In this document: piece after piece, positions 12,701-22,374 of the stretch
Layout: every line of letters starts with the position of its first letter
Position numbering within the stretch: the first letter of the stretch is position 1
Origin: Penelope pileata
Lineage: Eukaryota > Chordata > Aves > Galliformes > Cracidae
Direction of reading: 5' to 3'
Length of the DNA: 64,000 nt
Assembly: GCA_013396635.1 (NCBI GenBank)
Contig: WBMW01001305.1
Coordinates: forward strand, 1,039,506-1,103,505
The notes under the pieces: generated by a model
Databases searched by the model: none
Told to the model about the DNA's origin: nothing
The model's input: the letters and a program-made list of their open reading frames with translations, nothing else
Position numbers and translations under genes: made by a program

Positions 12701-15700
12701 GGCAATACAATAATTATCTTGGGGTGATGATATTGGGGAATGAGCAGAAAGGAAAGTCGGACATCTTTTCTTCCAAAAAGGTAACATTCTGTGGGATAGA
12801 GGGCAGCTGGTTCTGGGTGGTTGGCAACAGTTGAAGGATAGAATCCTTCTGTGGGACTGCCATAGCTCACGCTTGGGGCCATGTACGTTCAGACAGCAGG
12901 GACATGGACCACGGGAGGCTCACCATTGTTAACGGGATGTGTGTAAGAGCTTTGGGAGGCTTGTCTGCCTCTGCTTCCTGTGTTCCTTCCTAGCCAAGAA
13001 GGGGAAGTGCTCTTCTAGAGGGTGATTCCAAACACGAGCCTAAAGCAGCTTCCGTAGAAAATTTCATCTCACTTCCTTGGTTATAAAAGAAGTGTCGGTA
13101 GATCAGCCTAAATTTAGTCTTTCTGAATCACTTTTATTGTTTCTGATATAACCCAAAGCTTATTTAAAAATAAATAAAATTTCAGAATGGTAAAAGAGCT
13201 CCTGCTGCATTTATGCTTTTTTTTTCATTTATGTGTATGCTTCTCCCACTCCTACTGAAAAATACTGCTTTGTGGTGGTGGTGGTAGGATTTAAAAATCT
13301 GACTTGTGCTTGAACTACTAGATGGTCACTGTGACTTAAAAAAAGTAAAATAAAATAAAATAATTATACCCATTACATTGAGAAACATTGTGGTTTGAAA
13401 TTGAAACAACTATTTTAGGATTTGTGTAAAGATTTACATAAAAGTTTCATTCTTGAGCTCTCTCAGTTCCTACTCAAAAGGTAAGTATATACATATATCT
13501 TTGTAGTGTCAAAGCCTAGAGTGTGGAAATAAAGATAACAGACGTGCTAAGCATCCTCAGGTACTACTTCTGGAGTTTCCTGTGATACACTTTAATATGA
13601 ATTTCCTTGTCTTCATTTTCTGTAAATGCGGAGGCTGGTGCTGTTTTATCCACTGTGGTAAAGTCAGTCGGTAAATTAGTTTTGACTGTTGTTATTAGAT
13701 TGTACAGTAAATTCAAAAATCTTAGCTTATGCATGAGGGAAAATATGAATGCCTAAAGATCCTGTATAGACCCTGAGATAACTTCAAAAACACAAGAAAT
13801 TCGGATAACTACTGACATTACCAATGAAGTTATGTAGTCTTGTTTCAAAGCAGGCATCCATGTAAGGATTTCTTCAATATTTTGATACTTAGTAACGATC
13901 TTTTTACTGCTACAGTGCATTTACCTAGAGAAAATTTTTTTTATCTTAAATCAGAAAGAACTCTGCAATATGATACTGGATTGCTGTGCTCAGCAAAGAA
14001 CATATGAGAAATTCTTTGGATTACTGGCAGGGGTGAGTTCTAATTTCATGTTTTACACTTAATGGTAGATAATTTATTTGGTTTACTCTATTTACAGTGT
14101 CAAACAAGTTTTAATAGATAAGTAAAAAAAATAGTCTTTATTGTACTGAAAATTGCTTTGTTAACTGATTGAATTAACATTTGGATTGTAATAAGCATAG
14201 TGAATGCAGAATGAGAACTCTCCTCCTCACGTTCTTGTTCTTTGGCCTCCCTTTTTTTCAATTATTGTAGGAAAATAAATCATAGGCCAAGACATGATAC
14301 TAAAAGCATTTAAAAGTGTTATGAGTTACTCAAAAAATCCTTTCCACAGTGTTAAAGGTTGACTTTGGAGACTCCTCTTTTTCAGCTGCCCAGTAGGTTG
14401 TAGTTAGAGGACAAAACAGTAATTGCTGTCCTGTTTTTTGTTGTTCTTTCAGTAAACAGCTAGCTCCTTGTTTTTTTTTTTTGTCTAAGTAACTACTAAT
14501 TTAGTCACAGTTACTTCTTAGTTAACCTTTCCCTATCTCTTACATTGATAGAGCTGCCTTGTTAAGTCAATTAGTTGTTTTAAGAGAGTAAGCAGATTTG
14601 CTGAAAGGAAGTGTTTTTTTATTTTTTTATTTTTTATCCAGTGTTTGAGAAAATATTTCTGCTGACGTTCTGCTATGAAGCACTCACCATATGAATCTGC
14701 ATATTGAAAAGCTGTTGAATATAGCTGTTAATTTCTGTGTTCCTTGGAATGTTTATGTCCAAAATGTCTTGCTTCTAGCTGTGTCCCCTTCTGCCTCTAC
14801 AATTTTAAATACCCATTCAATGATGTCATGAAAATTTTATATTTGAGGGTTTACATCCAGTGGGAATACTGGATGTACGAAAGTAAAATAAATTGCTGGA
14901 TCATTTGCTGTAGGTCAAAATTAATAATTTCTTCTTTGCAATTCAGATTAGCTTCTTGCTCTGACAAACTGCTGAAAGCAATAAATGTATCCATCTGAAG
15001 GCATTTTCTTCTCTAAGTATTAGTCGAAAAGAAAATCTTGCAGTAAATATTAGCAGCATTACATTTACATTGCACAAGTCATTTACATGTAGGCTATTTG
15101 CATGTTTAATGTTTTGTTTAATCTGGTTGCTTAAATTGTAAAATATTGTTTCAGCGTTTCTGCATGTTAAAAAAAGAATATATGGAATCCTTTGAAGCTA
15201 TTTTCAAGGAACAGTATGATACCATTCATCGTTTGGAAACAAACAAATTGAGGAATGTTGCCAAGATGTTTGCTCATCTACTGTACACCGATTCAATTCC
15301 CTGGAGTGTAAGTACAACGGGCTATTGTCATAGCATTTTTATTTAATTATTAATCTCTAGTAATTTAGAAATAAGTAACAACTCAGTTTTGTTATTCATC
15401 CTACATTTTGGAACTACTGGTATTTTTAGCAAACAGGATTATTTTCTGTTTATTCTCAGAAACACCATTGAACATCCTAACCTGTCTCTGTGTCCCACAG
15501 TTCCTAATCAGTGGATTTGAGCTGTTGTTTTACAGAGCTCAGTTGGAATCGGTTGATTAAAATGTATTCTTAGCTAATCAGCAGTGTGAATGGCTTCTAA
15601 AGAAAGCTTTTTGAATTAACTTTATATGTAAGATTAAAAGCTGTATTTAAGAAATTTTAAAAATACTGCCATTTTGTGATTTAAGTGCTGAAAGAGTCTT

Positions 15701-18700
15701 GCATTCTGATCTGTAGGCATGTATCATTAAAAATGGAGAAATAATTACAGTGCAACTTGTTTTCATACGCTTTTATTCTTGTCACATAGCCTGATCTAAT
15801 TATCATTCTTCAGGCACGCACAGATCAGTCCAAATATTTCACCTCTTTAGAACATCAGTTTCAAATCTTTAACTTCCCAGACTTAGATGCACACCGGATA
15901 TTCTTTCACTGAGTTGTCTTGGACCAAATAAGTCCTTAATCAATTGCTAGCATAAAAATTATCAGAAACTTCTTGCAGGTAGTAGGACAGAATTTTCAAG
16001 GAAGAGAAAGTCTTGACCAGGAATTACAGTCTGTGTTTGTCAATAAAAATAAATAAATAGTCTTTACTAGTTATTTCAGGAGGTCAAAGGGTTTTTTAAG
16101 ATAAATGAAACTATGTCTAAACTTAAATGTTTTTAATTTTTTTCCCTAAACATTTTCAGGTCCTGGAATGTATAATACTGAGTGAAGAAACTACCACATC
16201 CTCCAGTAGGATTTTTGTCAAAATATTCTTTCAGGAACTTAGTGAATATATGGGACTTCCAAATCTAAATGCAAGATTAAAAGATATGTAAGTTGAAGCT
16301 TTATTTTCAAAATGGCAAATTGAATTCATTCAACCAGGAAAAGTACAGATAAAAACTCTGTTTTCAAAGTCAACGAAGTCCACAGTTCTAGAAATGCAGT
16401 ATTCAAGAATAAGTTCATGCTCTGTGGGTTGCTCCAAAAGTAGTGCCTCCTATTTATTTTCATGGAAACTACAACTGATACGAAGAGCACGATAACACTG
16501 TTTGATAGAGCAAATTCTCAGCTACAGAACACTCTCTTTCAGCATAGTCACCATCATTAGTTACGCATTTTCACCACCCATGAACTAGAGTCTGCATGCC
16601 ACAATAGTACAGATCTGCATGGCCATTGAGACGTGGCTTGGCTTTCATGTTGCTGTTGCCACTGCTGAAACGTAGCACCCACCACCTTGCTGTACTAACT
16701 TCCACTGCTTTGTCTCTATAAACGTTCAGCAAGCGTCAATGAATGTCAATGGGTGCCATTTTTTTCCTCAGGGAGGAATTCAGTGGTACATCTTTGCTTC
16801 ATACACACTTGCGAGTCTGACACCATTTGGTCAGACTGCCCCTCTGCTACCATCTGTCACACGGCAACAAAATGTAACAGAACATTGGTAGGAAGGTTCA
16901 ACCCCTACTGCCATGCCACCAACATCTGCCTCTGATGTTGTGGGCCAACATAATAAAATAGGAGGCATTACTTTCAATGCAGCCCTCATTTAACTTTACT
17001 CATTTCAAGAGTCCTGTTAAATTGAATGCTACCATTGACTTGGTTTCAAGTATATACATGAATATTTGCAAGGTGTATTTTTTTCCAGTAGCTGTTCAAC
17101 TTGTGTGAGAATTTGTGAAGTGTGAGTCTGTTTATTTATATGTATTTTCACCTATATGACCGTGTAATAAAAGTTGCTGTGGCTTCTTTTTCTGGCAAAA
17201 ATTAGGAAAAAAGCACCTGATTCTAGTTTTTGTAGGGTTAGTTGCTTGCCCATAAGTACAGTGTCAGTAACACTATTTTAACCATATTTTTTAAGTATGT
17301 ATTTTTTTAAATCACATTACATTCTGGCACAGTTAATCTCAGTTACCAGAGCTACTTCCCATACGTTAGAGTTCCTTCTGTCCGTTCTACAAATTTAGTA
17401 GATGCTACAGCTCGTGTAAACTTGAACTTTTGATAGAATTTCATTATTGTTATCTAGATCTTTGACCTTCATGGTCATCAAGTAACATCCTTTGCTATCA
17501 CAAACTGCCATGTTTTTGCACGTCTCCTCAGAGCTTCACAAAATCAGGCTCTTCATACTGTGAGATTGTAACAACATATTTTGTTAGACTCATAGAAGCA
17601 TTTTGCTAATATACATCACAAATATAAACAAGGAAAGTATTGAAAAATGCATGAAGAGAACTTGTGCTATGAAGATTCATACGTTGCTTTTTCAGTGTTT
17701 TAATGTCAATGCAAATTAGTGCTAAACTGGCGTAGTACTTAATTTAGGTGTTTGTTTTCAACAGAACATTGCAGCCTTTCTTTGAGGGATTACTGCCTCG
17801 GGATAACCCAAGAAACACTCGCTTTGCCATCAATTTCTTCACTTCTATTGGCCTTGGAGGACTAACGTGAGCAGCGTTTTTGGTTTTCTGATTTCATGCT
17901 TGCTTTCCTTCCCCACCTCTTCCCTTGAGGTTCAAGGGAAAAAAAACAACCTTCAATTTATTTATTTTTTTTGTTAATTAGGGATGAATTACGAGAGCAT
18001 CTGAAAAATGCACCAAAGATGATAATGACTCAAAAACAAGATGTTGAGTCATCAGATTCCTCTTCATCTTCAGAAACAGATTCGTCTTCAGATTCTGATT
18101 CTGACACCAGTAGCAGTAGCTCGGAGTCATCCAGCAGCAGTGACTCCTCATCTAGCAGTAGCAACAGCAGTGACTCAGGTATTTAAGCCCTAACTGTAAT
18201 TATTTATTTCCCTGTCATTTACTTCTATTTACTGCTGTTTCTACATATACTTGTTTTGAGGTAAAACAGCTATAGACAGTGTTACTGTGGCTTAGAAGTA
18301 ATTCTTTAATTTACATGTTATTAAAATACTACCTTTTACTCATATAAACTTAATTGAGAAAATAGAAAAACTTAGTTCTGTTTTTTAGATATTGGAATAT
18401 TTGAGGAGCTTTGCTTTATAGAAGACTTTCTTAGACAATTGATACGTGTCGCACAGTCTTTTCAAGTTTAGTGGAGAATGGAGGGCCTACAGTCACTCCT
18501 TGTTAATAAGCTCTGTGGGATGCGTAGTGGGGAACTGTAGGGTCTAGTGTCTGTGACTTTTTTTCCACTGCTTGGTTGAGTGAGCTTGATGCTTCTTGTG
18601 TTCTCCTTTGTAACCATGTACCCCTTCGTGGAGCAGACACAGCACTGCTCAGTTCTGTCAATCTGTTTAATTTTATTCTCCTTCTTATTCTCCATTTCTA

Positions 18701-21700
18701 ATTCCTCTTCCTCTGGAAGAATTTGTGTGTTGATATAGTGAGGGTTCTTGTCTTGAGGGAGATCTTCCAGGATGAATCAGCTTTTGCTGAGAACTTACAA
18801 TTTTGTAGTTTTGTGTTATAATCAGTATTTAACCATCTTTTTAATGTAGAGCCATCAGTTTGACATGAAGTGTCATAAATGTTGCTTAATTTGTAAAGTA
18901 CATGCTAGTATGAATTAGCATGTACAGTCTCTCCTATGTAACATGAGCAGATGATAACACAGCATGACTTCCTGTAGTTCAGAAGCTTGCTGATTCAAAA
19001 TTAATTTGATTTATTATGTGCCTCAGAAATGAAAATGTAGATTAATAAAATAAAAGCAGTGCGAACTGCTCATGTTTTGGAAATGCATTTCTGTCCTCTG
19101 TTGCAATGTTCCTATACGAAATCTGATTTGCATGTCGTCGTGAAGCTATCACTTTAATGACGACAAAGCACTAGAGGAGTGCACAGTCAAACAGGGTCAG
19201 GGAAGGCATTAGTTCAGCAAAGAGCCAGATGGCTCCTTATAGACAGCTGCAGCTCTGCTGAGCTGCTTGATAGGAAGCAGAGAGGTAAGTCCTTAGTCAC
19301 AAACCGAGTCTGCAGTCTGATGGTATGAGCACTTCATTTTTGTAATCTTAGGACCTTCTCTTTCACTATTTGTCCTTCCTCGTTTCAGGAACACATTAAT
19401 TAAAATTTTCATTTTGTCTTAGCAGCCTGGTTTTGCTTTTTCTGATTCTCATGCACCTAAATACAGTGTGTGGAACACTGATTTGAGATGACTATATTCT
19501 TTAATTGTAACCCAGTTCAGGCTTGCCACAAAATGAACGTCTTTTACTGGTTATAACTTGATTTTTAAAAGCTGCAAACAGAGGAAGACTTCTTTAACTT
19601 GGAAGAGTTGAAAGGGTGTTTTCAGAAGTGTGTGCTGTGGTATTTAATGTCATTCCAACCAAAACAGAGCCACCAGAGGATGAAATTCATAGTGAAAGAA
19701 AGCAGCTTGTTTTACTTACTTTCTGGGGTCTTTTTCTGCATTCTGGTGAATGTAAAATTTTAGGGAAAATGTTGTTGAGGGGAAAAAAAAAAAAAGAAGC
19801 TTACTGTTCTAAAATCTAACCAAAATGATCCATCCTGGCTTGTTACCAGAGTGCCAGTAAGCCTCAGTTCAGCCAGATTAGCCAGCTGCTGTAAAACTCA
19901 GATATTTCAGGTATTGTTAAATCGATTTATGGCTGCAGTATTTTCTAAAGGCAATTAGAAACAGTTAAACGATGTGATACTGTAGCTCATACAATAGGCC
20001 ACAGTAATGGTTGTTCTAACTGGCTGTAACTTCAGTGTTTATTATTTACTTACAAGGCTTTGTGACATCTGTTGAGTGAAATCTAGAGGGCTCTTCATAA
20101 AGAACAAATGGGCAGAGTAAAATCTCTTCCATCAAGATAAGTACTACTGTGTATTCAGAAGTACAGAAAGTTAGTTCGTATCTAGACTGTTTCTGAGGTG
20201 TTACAAAACTTGGCTTAAGGAATGTATAAGAGAAAAATAAAATTTCTACAAATTAAAAGCAAGTATTTACTGGTTTGAAGCAGCTACACTACCTTTGCTT
20301 TCACTCAGTAACTGTGGATTAACTAAAGTATATTTCTATATTTTTAAGGACCGTTAGGGCTGTTACCAAAGCATCCTCTCAATTTATTTAAATTTCTTGT
20401 TAACTTTACGGTGTTTACAATGTTCTTTTGCGTTCGTAATGATTTCACTTTTCACTTCAAAGAAGTATGTAGACCCAGTTTACGCTGGAGACCTTTCTTA
20501 AAGCTCTGTAGGTGTTACTGTAAAATAAAGTCCTGTGGTTCCTAGTGTCAGTAGCCTGCGGCCTTTCTTACTAGGGTTTTGAAGCTGATCTTACATTGTT
20601 GGCAAGCTGGCACTCTCCCTCCTAAAAACAAATCTGAGTCATTGTTACATTGCTGCAGTACCACAAAGTTTCTGAAGCCATTTCATCCTACCTCTCTTCT
20701 TAGGATAGTGTTAGAGTTTTTTCCCCATCTGCTATTTTTAAATTAGTTGACTGATAAGCTTTTCCAGAAAGTAATTGCTGAAGTAAACAATTTTAAGATA
20801 ATGGATGGTCTGGGAAATGTGACCTTTCTAAAAGAAATTTTGAGAGTGTTTTGATGTATGGCTTCACAGCCTGCGTCTGGTCCTTCTGTATCAAGTCAAT
20901 AAAAAGGTGATGATGCATAGAGGCTCTCAGGAGTCAGGAATCCCTTCCAGATAGGTAAAGGATAAAAGCCCTGCAGATGTCACAGCTACAGGGGAGCAAA
21001 GGAGGGGGGAAGCTTGATTGTTGGCGTTTTGTTAGTACATACCATTTCAAATATGAAGGTGTATCTTACATGACCTAAACATTTTATGTTAAGCAAGTAA
21101 CCTGTTAAGCAAGTTACTGTTACTCCTTTGATACCAGTTACTCCCTTTATGTGACTGCTTAGTAATGTTTTGTGCTCAAGTGCAGGTTTGTTGGTGTGTT
21201 TTGTAAGTTGAGGAAGAAGTTTCTTTTTGGTGTTTGTTGGAGCTGAGGAGTAATGCTGTATCATGTTCTTGATGACTGTGTAGTCATTGTAAATAGGATG
21301 AAATGCAGACAACTGTTCCCTAATTTCATATTTCCTTGCTTTTAAGGTTTTGGGTGTGATGTGACGCAACCTTGCTTGTTGTTAATGTGAGGTTCATGTT
21401 TTACTAGCAGTGGAGTTGATGATAAATACTGAAGCTTAGAGGAATAATGTAGTTCTGGGCTTGATAATCAGCTCACACTTCTAGAGAGAATTCCTCTTCA
21501 TTTTAAAACACAAGGCCTGTAATACAGACAGACATTTAAAAATATTCAAGACCTGTTCAGTTAAGAGAATTGAGTGGATTTTGTCCCATTGCACGAAATC
21601 CTTGATTGAGGAGAGGAATAAAAGCAAAGCTCATAATTTTGCAACTTGTTGTTATGCCTGATACATAACAGCAAAAGCTGGGGTTTCTTCCATAAAAGTA

Positions 21701-22374
21701 TTTCTTGATAACTTTCAGTGTGTTTTTTTAACAAATTAAATATAGTTAATTAAAATACAACCTTATTTTCATAATTTGTTATAATTTCAGATACTCCCAA
21801 AGCTAAAAGAAAGAGAACACAAAAGAAAAACAGAGAATCTGATAAAGGTTCCAGTAAAAAACAAGGAAGGAAAAGGAAATCCATTGAAAAGAAAATGAAA
21901 AGGAGACAGCAAGAGGACAGAAGTGATACCGAGAGCAAGTCAGAAAGAAATCACCGGAATCTGAGAGAAGCGCATAGGAGGGATGACGTGTCAAAGTATC
22001 ACCACAGAGATGAACCCAATGGCAGAGACAATTACCATAGTGGAAGGGATAGGAGCTATGAAAGAAGTAAGGATCTAGAAAATAAACACAGCAATTCAAA
22101 TCTGAAGAAAGCAGAGAGAAGAGCTTCTTGCTCCGATGATGAAAGTTACAGACACGGGAGCAAAGATAATGGACATCGGAGCAGAAAAAGAGAAAGATCT
22201 AAGTCTGGGGAGAGACCCTATAATGATTCAAGTCCAAGAGAGGAGGAACAAGATCGGTACAGAAATGGTTCAGAAAAACTCCGAGAGAAGTACAGCCGCT
22301 ACTCTGACCAGTACAGAGAGTCAAGGAAAAATGAGGACAGACGAAGGGAGAATTCCCCACACAGACGAAAATAA
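654..22374 (+). CDS. CWC22: CWC22 spliceosome-associated protein, 3' part of gene (12 coding exons)
   Basis: Twelve exons join in one uninterrupted frame: 654-789, 881-1087, 1201-1263, 1661-1756, 2221-2302, 2647-2707, 13955-14032, 15155-15307, 16160-16287, 17765-17866, 17982-18178 and 21791-22374. All introns are GT-AG and every exon phase matches its neighbour. The product in the window is 628 residues: end of MIF4G (about 1-115), acidic linker (about 136-168), MA3 domain (about 174-300), a conserved block to about 375, a serine run (about 385-434) and a basic/acidic RS-like tail to the stop. In known biology CWC22 is a nuclear splicing factor that binds eIF4A3 through its MIF4G domain, delivers it to the spliceosome for exon-junction-complex assembly, and is needed for pre-mRNA splicing. 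Identity rests on near-complete agreement with the vertebrate protein as I remember it. The N-terminus and eIF4A3-contacting first half of MIF4G lie left of position 1. The C-terminal tail is the most divergent part. Confidence 0.96.
881..1087 (+). CDS. CWC22: CWC22 exon: C-terminal half of MIF4G domain
   Basis: The acceptor is TTTTTCCAAAG at 870-880 and the donor GTAAGT at 1088. The 207 bases encode residues 46-114. They include RVQYMIEVMFAVRKDGFKDH and the following acidic LVEEEDQF segment, which is very strongly conserved among vertebrate CWC22 proteins. This closes the MIF4G helical array and leads to the linker. The intron upstream is only 91 bases. Confidence 0.96.
1201..1263 (+). CDS. 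CWC22: CWC22 exon: linker after MIF4G
   Basis: The acceptor is TATTTTAAAG at 1191-1200 and the donor GTAGGT at 1264. This 63-base exon encodes residues 115-135 (VFKMDPNFMENEEKYKALKK), the conserved link between MIF4G and the acidic stretch. The first codon is completed by the last base of the preceding exon. Confidence 0.95.
1264..1660 (+). other. CWC22 intron
   Basis: A 397-base AT-rich intron with TATA/GTATA-rich low-complexity sequence near 1290-1385 and a pyrimidine-rich acceptor CTGCTCTTTCAG at 1649-1660. Open frames running across it from the preceding exon are read-through and not coding. Confidence 0.9.
1661..1756 (+). CDS. CWC22: CWC22 exon: acidic linker
   Basis: The 96-base exon encodes residues 136-167. 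It starts EILDEGDSESEGD and ends in a nearly uninterrupted run of Glu and Asp. At DNA level it is a GAT/GAA/GAG purine repeat. Length and exact acidic composition of this linker vary between species in the family. The donor is GTAAGT at 1757. It joins the MIF4G and MA3 domains and is probably disordered. Confidence 0.94.
1757..2220 (+). other. CWC22 intron
   Basis: A 464-base AT-rich intron with T-rich tracts near 1797-1835. The acceptor is TTTTTCTTTCATAG at 2207-2220. I see nothing else in it. Confidence 0.9.
2221..2302 (+). CDS. CWC22: CWC22 exon: start of MA3 domain
   Basis: The 82-base exon encodes GQKVTVHDKTEINLVSFRRT and the residues that follow (about 168-194), ending in phase 2 inside the Ser codon of IQSSLDF. 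The segment beginning INLVSFRRTIYLAIQ is the conserved first helix of the MA3 domain. The donor is GTAAAT at 2303. Confidence 0.95.
2303..2646 (+). other. CWC22 intron
   Basis: A 344-base AT-rich intron ending TTATTGCAG at 2638-2646. No gene, repeat or RNA feature is visible. Confidence 0.9.
2647..2707 (+). CDS. CWC22: CWC22 exon: MA3 domain
   Basis: The 61-base exon encodes residues 195-215 (SLDFEECAHKLLKMDFPES then QT). The donor is GTAAGC at 2708. It is a conserved MA3 helix pair. The exon ends in phase 0 and is followed by the longest intron in the window (11.2 kb). Confidence 0.95.
11099..11123. other. Assembly gap of 25 N within poly(A)
   Basis: Twenty-five N lie between A-runs of about 13 on the left and 9 on the right. 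The gap sits in a homopolymer in the large CWC22 intron, so it most likely marks an unresolved poly(A) length. The frame on the minus strand that crosses it is artificial. Confidence 0.97.
13419..13480 (+). other. Candidate cryptic/poison exon in CWC22 intron
   Basis: A 62-base segment lies between ATTTTAG at 13412-13418 and a consensus donor AAG/GTAAGTAT at 13481. In the CWC22 phase (0) it reads open throughout (DLCKDLHKSFILELSQFLLK), then ends two bases into a codon. Joining it to the next real exon would shift the frame and give a stop six codons later. The upstream polypyrimidine tract is poor, so splicing may never occur. It is also compatible with a chance donor. Confidence 0.2.
13955..14032 (+). 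CDS. CWC22: CWC22 exon: MA3 domain
   Basis: The 78-base exon encodes residues 216-241 (KELCNMILDCCAQQRTYEKF then FGLLAG). The acceptor is TCTTAAATCAG and the donor GTGAGT at 14033. It is in phase 0 at both ends, so skipping it would keep the frame. It forms core MA3 helices and is nearly invariant in vertebrates as I recall the family. Confidence 0.96.
14033..15154 (+). other. CWC22 intron
   Basis: A 1.1-kb AT-rich intron with T-runs near 14470 and 14618-14637. The acceptor is TTGTTTCAG at 15146-15154. No repeat family or RNA gene is recognised. An 84-codon frame at 14744 is intronic and has no recognisable protein features. Confidence 0.85.
15155..15307 (+). CDS. CWC22: CWC22 exon: MA3 domain, C-terminal helices
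   Basis: The 153-base exon (51 codons, phase 0 at both ends) encodes residues 242-292, including FCMLKKEYMESFEAIFKEQY and the NKLRNVAKMFAHLLYTDSIP segment. These are the most conserved MA3 helices of CWC22. The donor is GTAAGT at 15308. Confidence 0.96.
15308..16159 (+). other. CWC22 intron
   Basis: An 852-base AT-rich intron with the acceptor AACATTTTCAG at 16149-16159. Nothing recognisable lies inside it. Confidence 0.87.
16160..16287 (+). CDS. CWC22: CWC22 exon: end of MA3 and downstream conserved block
   Basis: The 128-base exon encodes residues 293-334 plus two bases. It contains VLECIILSEETTTSSSRIFV and the KIFFQELSEYMGLPNLNARL segment. The split codon at the 3' border reads AT/A, giving Ile at residue 335 (KDITLQPF), where I remember Glu in the human protein. 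The donor GTAAGT at 16288 is consensus and the frame is unaffected. Confidence 0.95.
16288..17764 (+). other. CWC22 intron carrying a mariner copy
   Basis: A 1.48-kb intron. About 560 bases of it (16426-16985) are a mariner-type element, described separately. The rest is ordinary AT-rich sequence. The acceptor is GTTTTCAACAG at 17754-17764. Confidence 0.88.
16426..16985. mobile_element. Nonautonomous mariner-type DNA transposon (Galluhop-like), complete with both TIRs
   Basis: The element opens GGGTTGCTCCAAAAGTAGTG and closes with an inverted version of it. About 24 of 30 terminal bases match between the 5' end and the reverse complement of the 3' end, both containing the CCTCCTATTT core. 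At about 560 bases it is too short for a mariner transposase, and neither strand has an intact transposase frame. The same sequence recurs at 52823. A TA target duplication is not clear at the edges. From knowledge of chicken repeats this resembles the mariner family called Galluhop. It lies within a CWC22 intron and is unlikely to be active. Confidence 0.85.
17765..17866 (+). CDS. CWC22: CWC22 exon: conserved block after MA3
   Basis: The 102-base exon (phase 2 at both borders) encodes residues 335-368, including TLQPFFEGLLPRDNPRNTRF and AINFFTSIGLGGLT. This block follows MA3 and is almost unchanged across vertebrate CWC22. The donor GTGAGC at 17867 is followed by a short intron of 115 bases. 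Confidence 0.96.
17982..18178 (+). CDS. CWC22: CWC22 exon: start of low-complexity serine-rich tail
   Basis: The 197-base exon encodes residues 369-434. It starts with DELREHLKNAPKMIM and then has some 45 residues made almost only of Ser with Asp, Glu and Thr. The serine run is coded by mixed AGC/AGT/TCT/TCA codons, so it is not a simple microsatellite. Serine-acid tracts like this are typical CK2 targets, and the corresponding part of human CWC22 is also serine-rich. The donor is GTATTT at 18179. Confidence 0.94.
18179..21790 (+). other. CWC22 last intron (3.6 kb)
   Basis: AT-rich intron between the serine-rich exon and the terminal exon. It contains a 10-bp perfect hairpin (18898-18925), an octamer-like ATTTGCAT at about 19125-19132, and a weak exon-like segment ending in GTAAGTCC at 19285. 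The acceptor is TTATAATTTCAG at 21779-21790. I recognise no RNA gene or transposon. Confidence 0.85.
18898..18925. repeat. Short perfect inverted repeat (hairpin)
   Basis: Arms GTACATGCTA (18898-18907) and TAGCATGTAC (18916-18925) are perfectly complementary, with an 8-base spacer that can pair by two more base pairs. It is intronic in CWC22. Its role is unknown, and a chance hairpin is the default reading. Confidence 0.6.
21791..22374 (+). CDS. CWC22: CWC22 terminal coding exon: RS/RE-type charged tail
   Basis: The exon encodes residues 435-628 and the TAA stop at 22372-22374. It begins TPKAKRKRTQKKN and continues as a long, highly charged, Arg/Glu/Ser/Asp/Asn-rich region with several SR, RS, RE and DR pairs, ending SPHRRK. 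Such tails are common in spliceosomal proteins and probably act in nuclear speckle targeting and weak multivalent contacts. It is the part of the protein least similar to human, keeping composition more than sequence. Purine-rich coding on the + strand creates long mirror frames on the minus strand (21750-22099), which are not genes. Confidence 0.94.

Larger units (their letters stand above)
2708..13954 (+). other. CWC22 large intron (11.2 kb)
   Basis: AT-rich intron flanked by two confident CWC22 exons. Many short open frames occur on both strands, but none resembles a known protein. It contains a 25-base assembly gap inside a poly(A) run (11099-11123), a moderately GC-richer stretch at about 10210-10340, a T/A tetranucleotide-like stretch near 6690-6715, a short AAAAT run at 13340-13365, and one exon-like segment (13419-13480). 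I found no intact transposable element here. Confidence 0.85.

Noticed and set aside
19218..19284. Exon-like segment ending in GTAAGTCC in the last CWC22 intron
   Set aside because: The acceptor has almost no pyrimidine tract, and in the CWC22 phase the segment contains a stop. Support is weaker than for the 13419 candidate.
21750..22099. Minus-strand frames of 62 and 98 codons opposite the last CWC22 exon
   Set aside because: They mirror a purine-rich coding exon, giving Phe/Ser/Leu-rich composition with no domains. The + strand coding call is secure.
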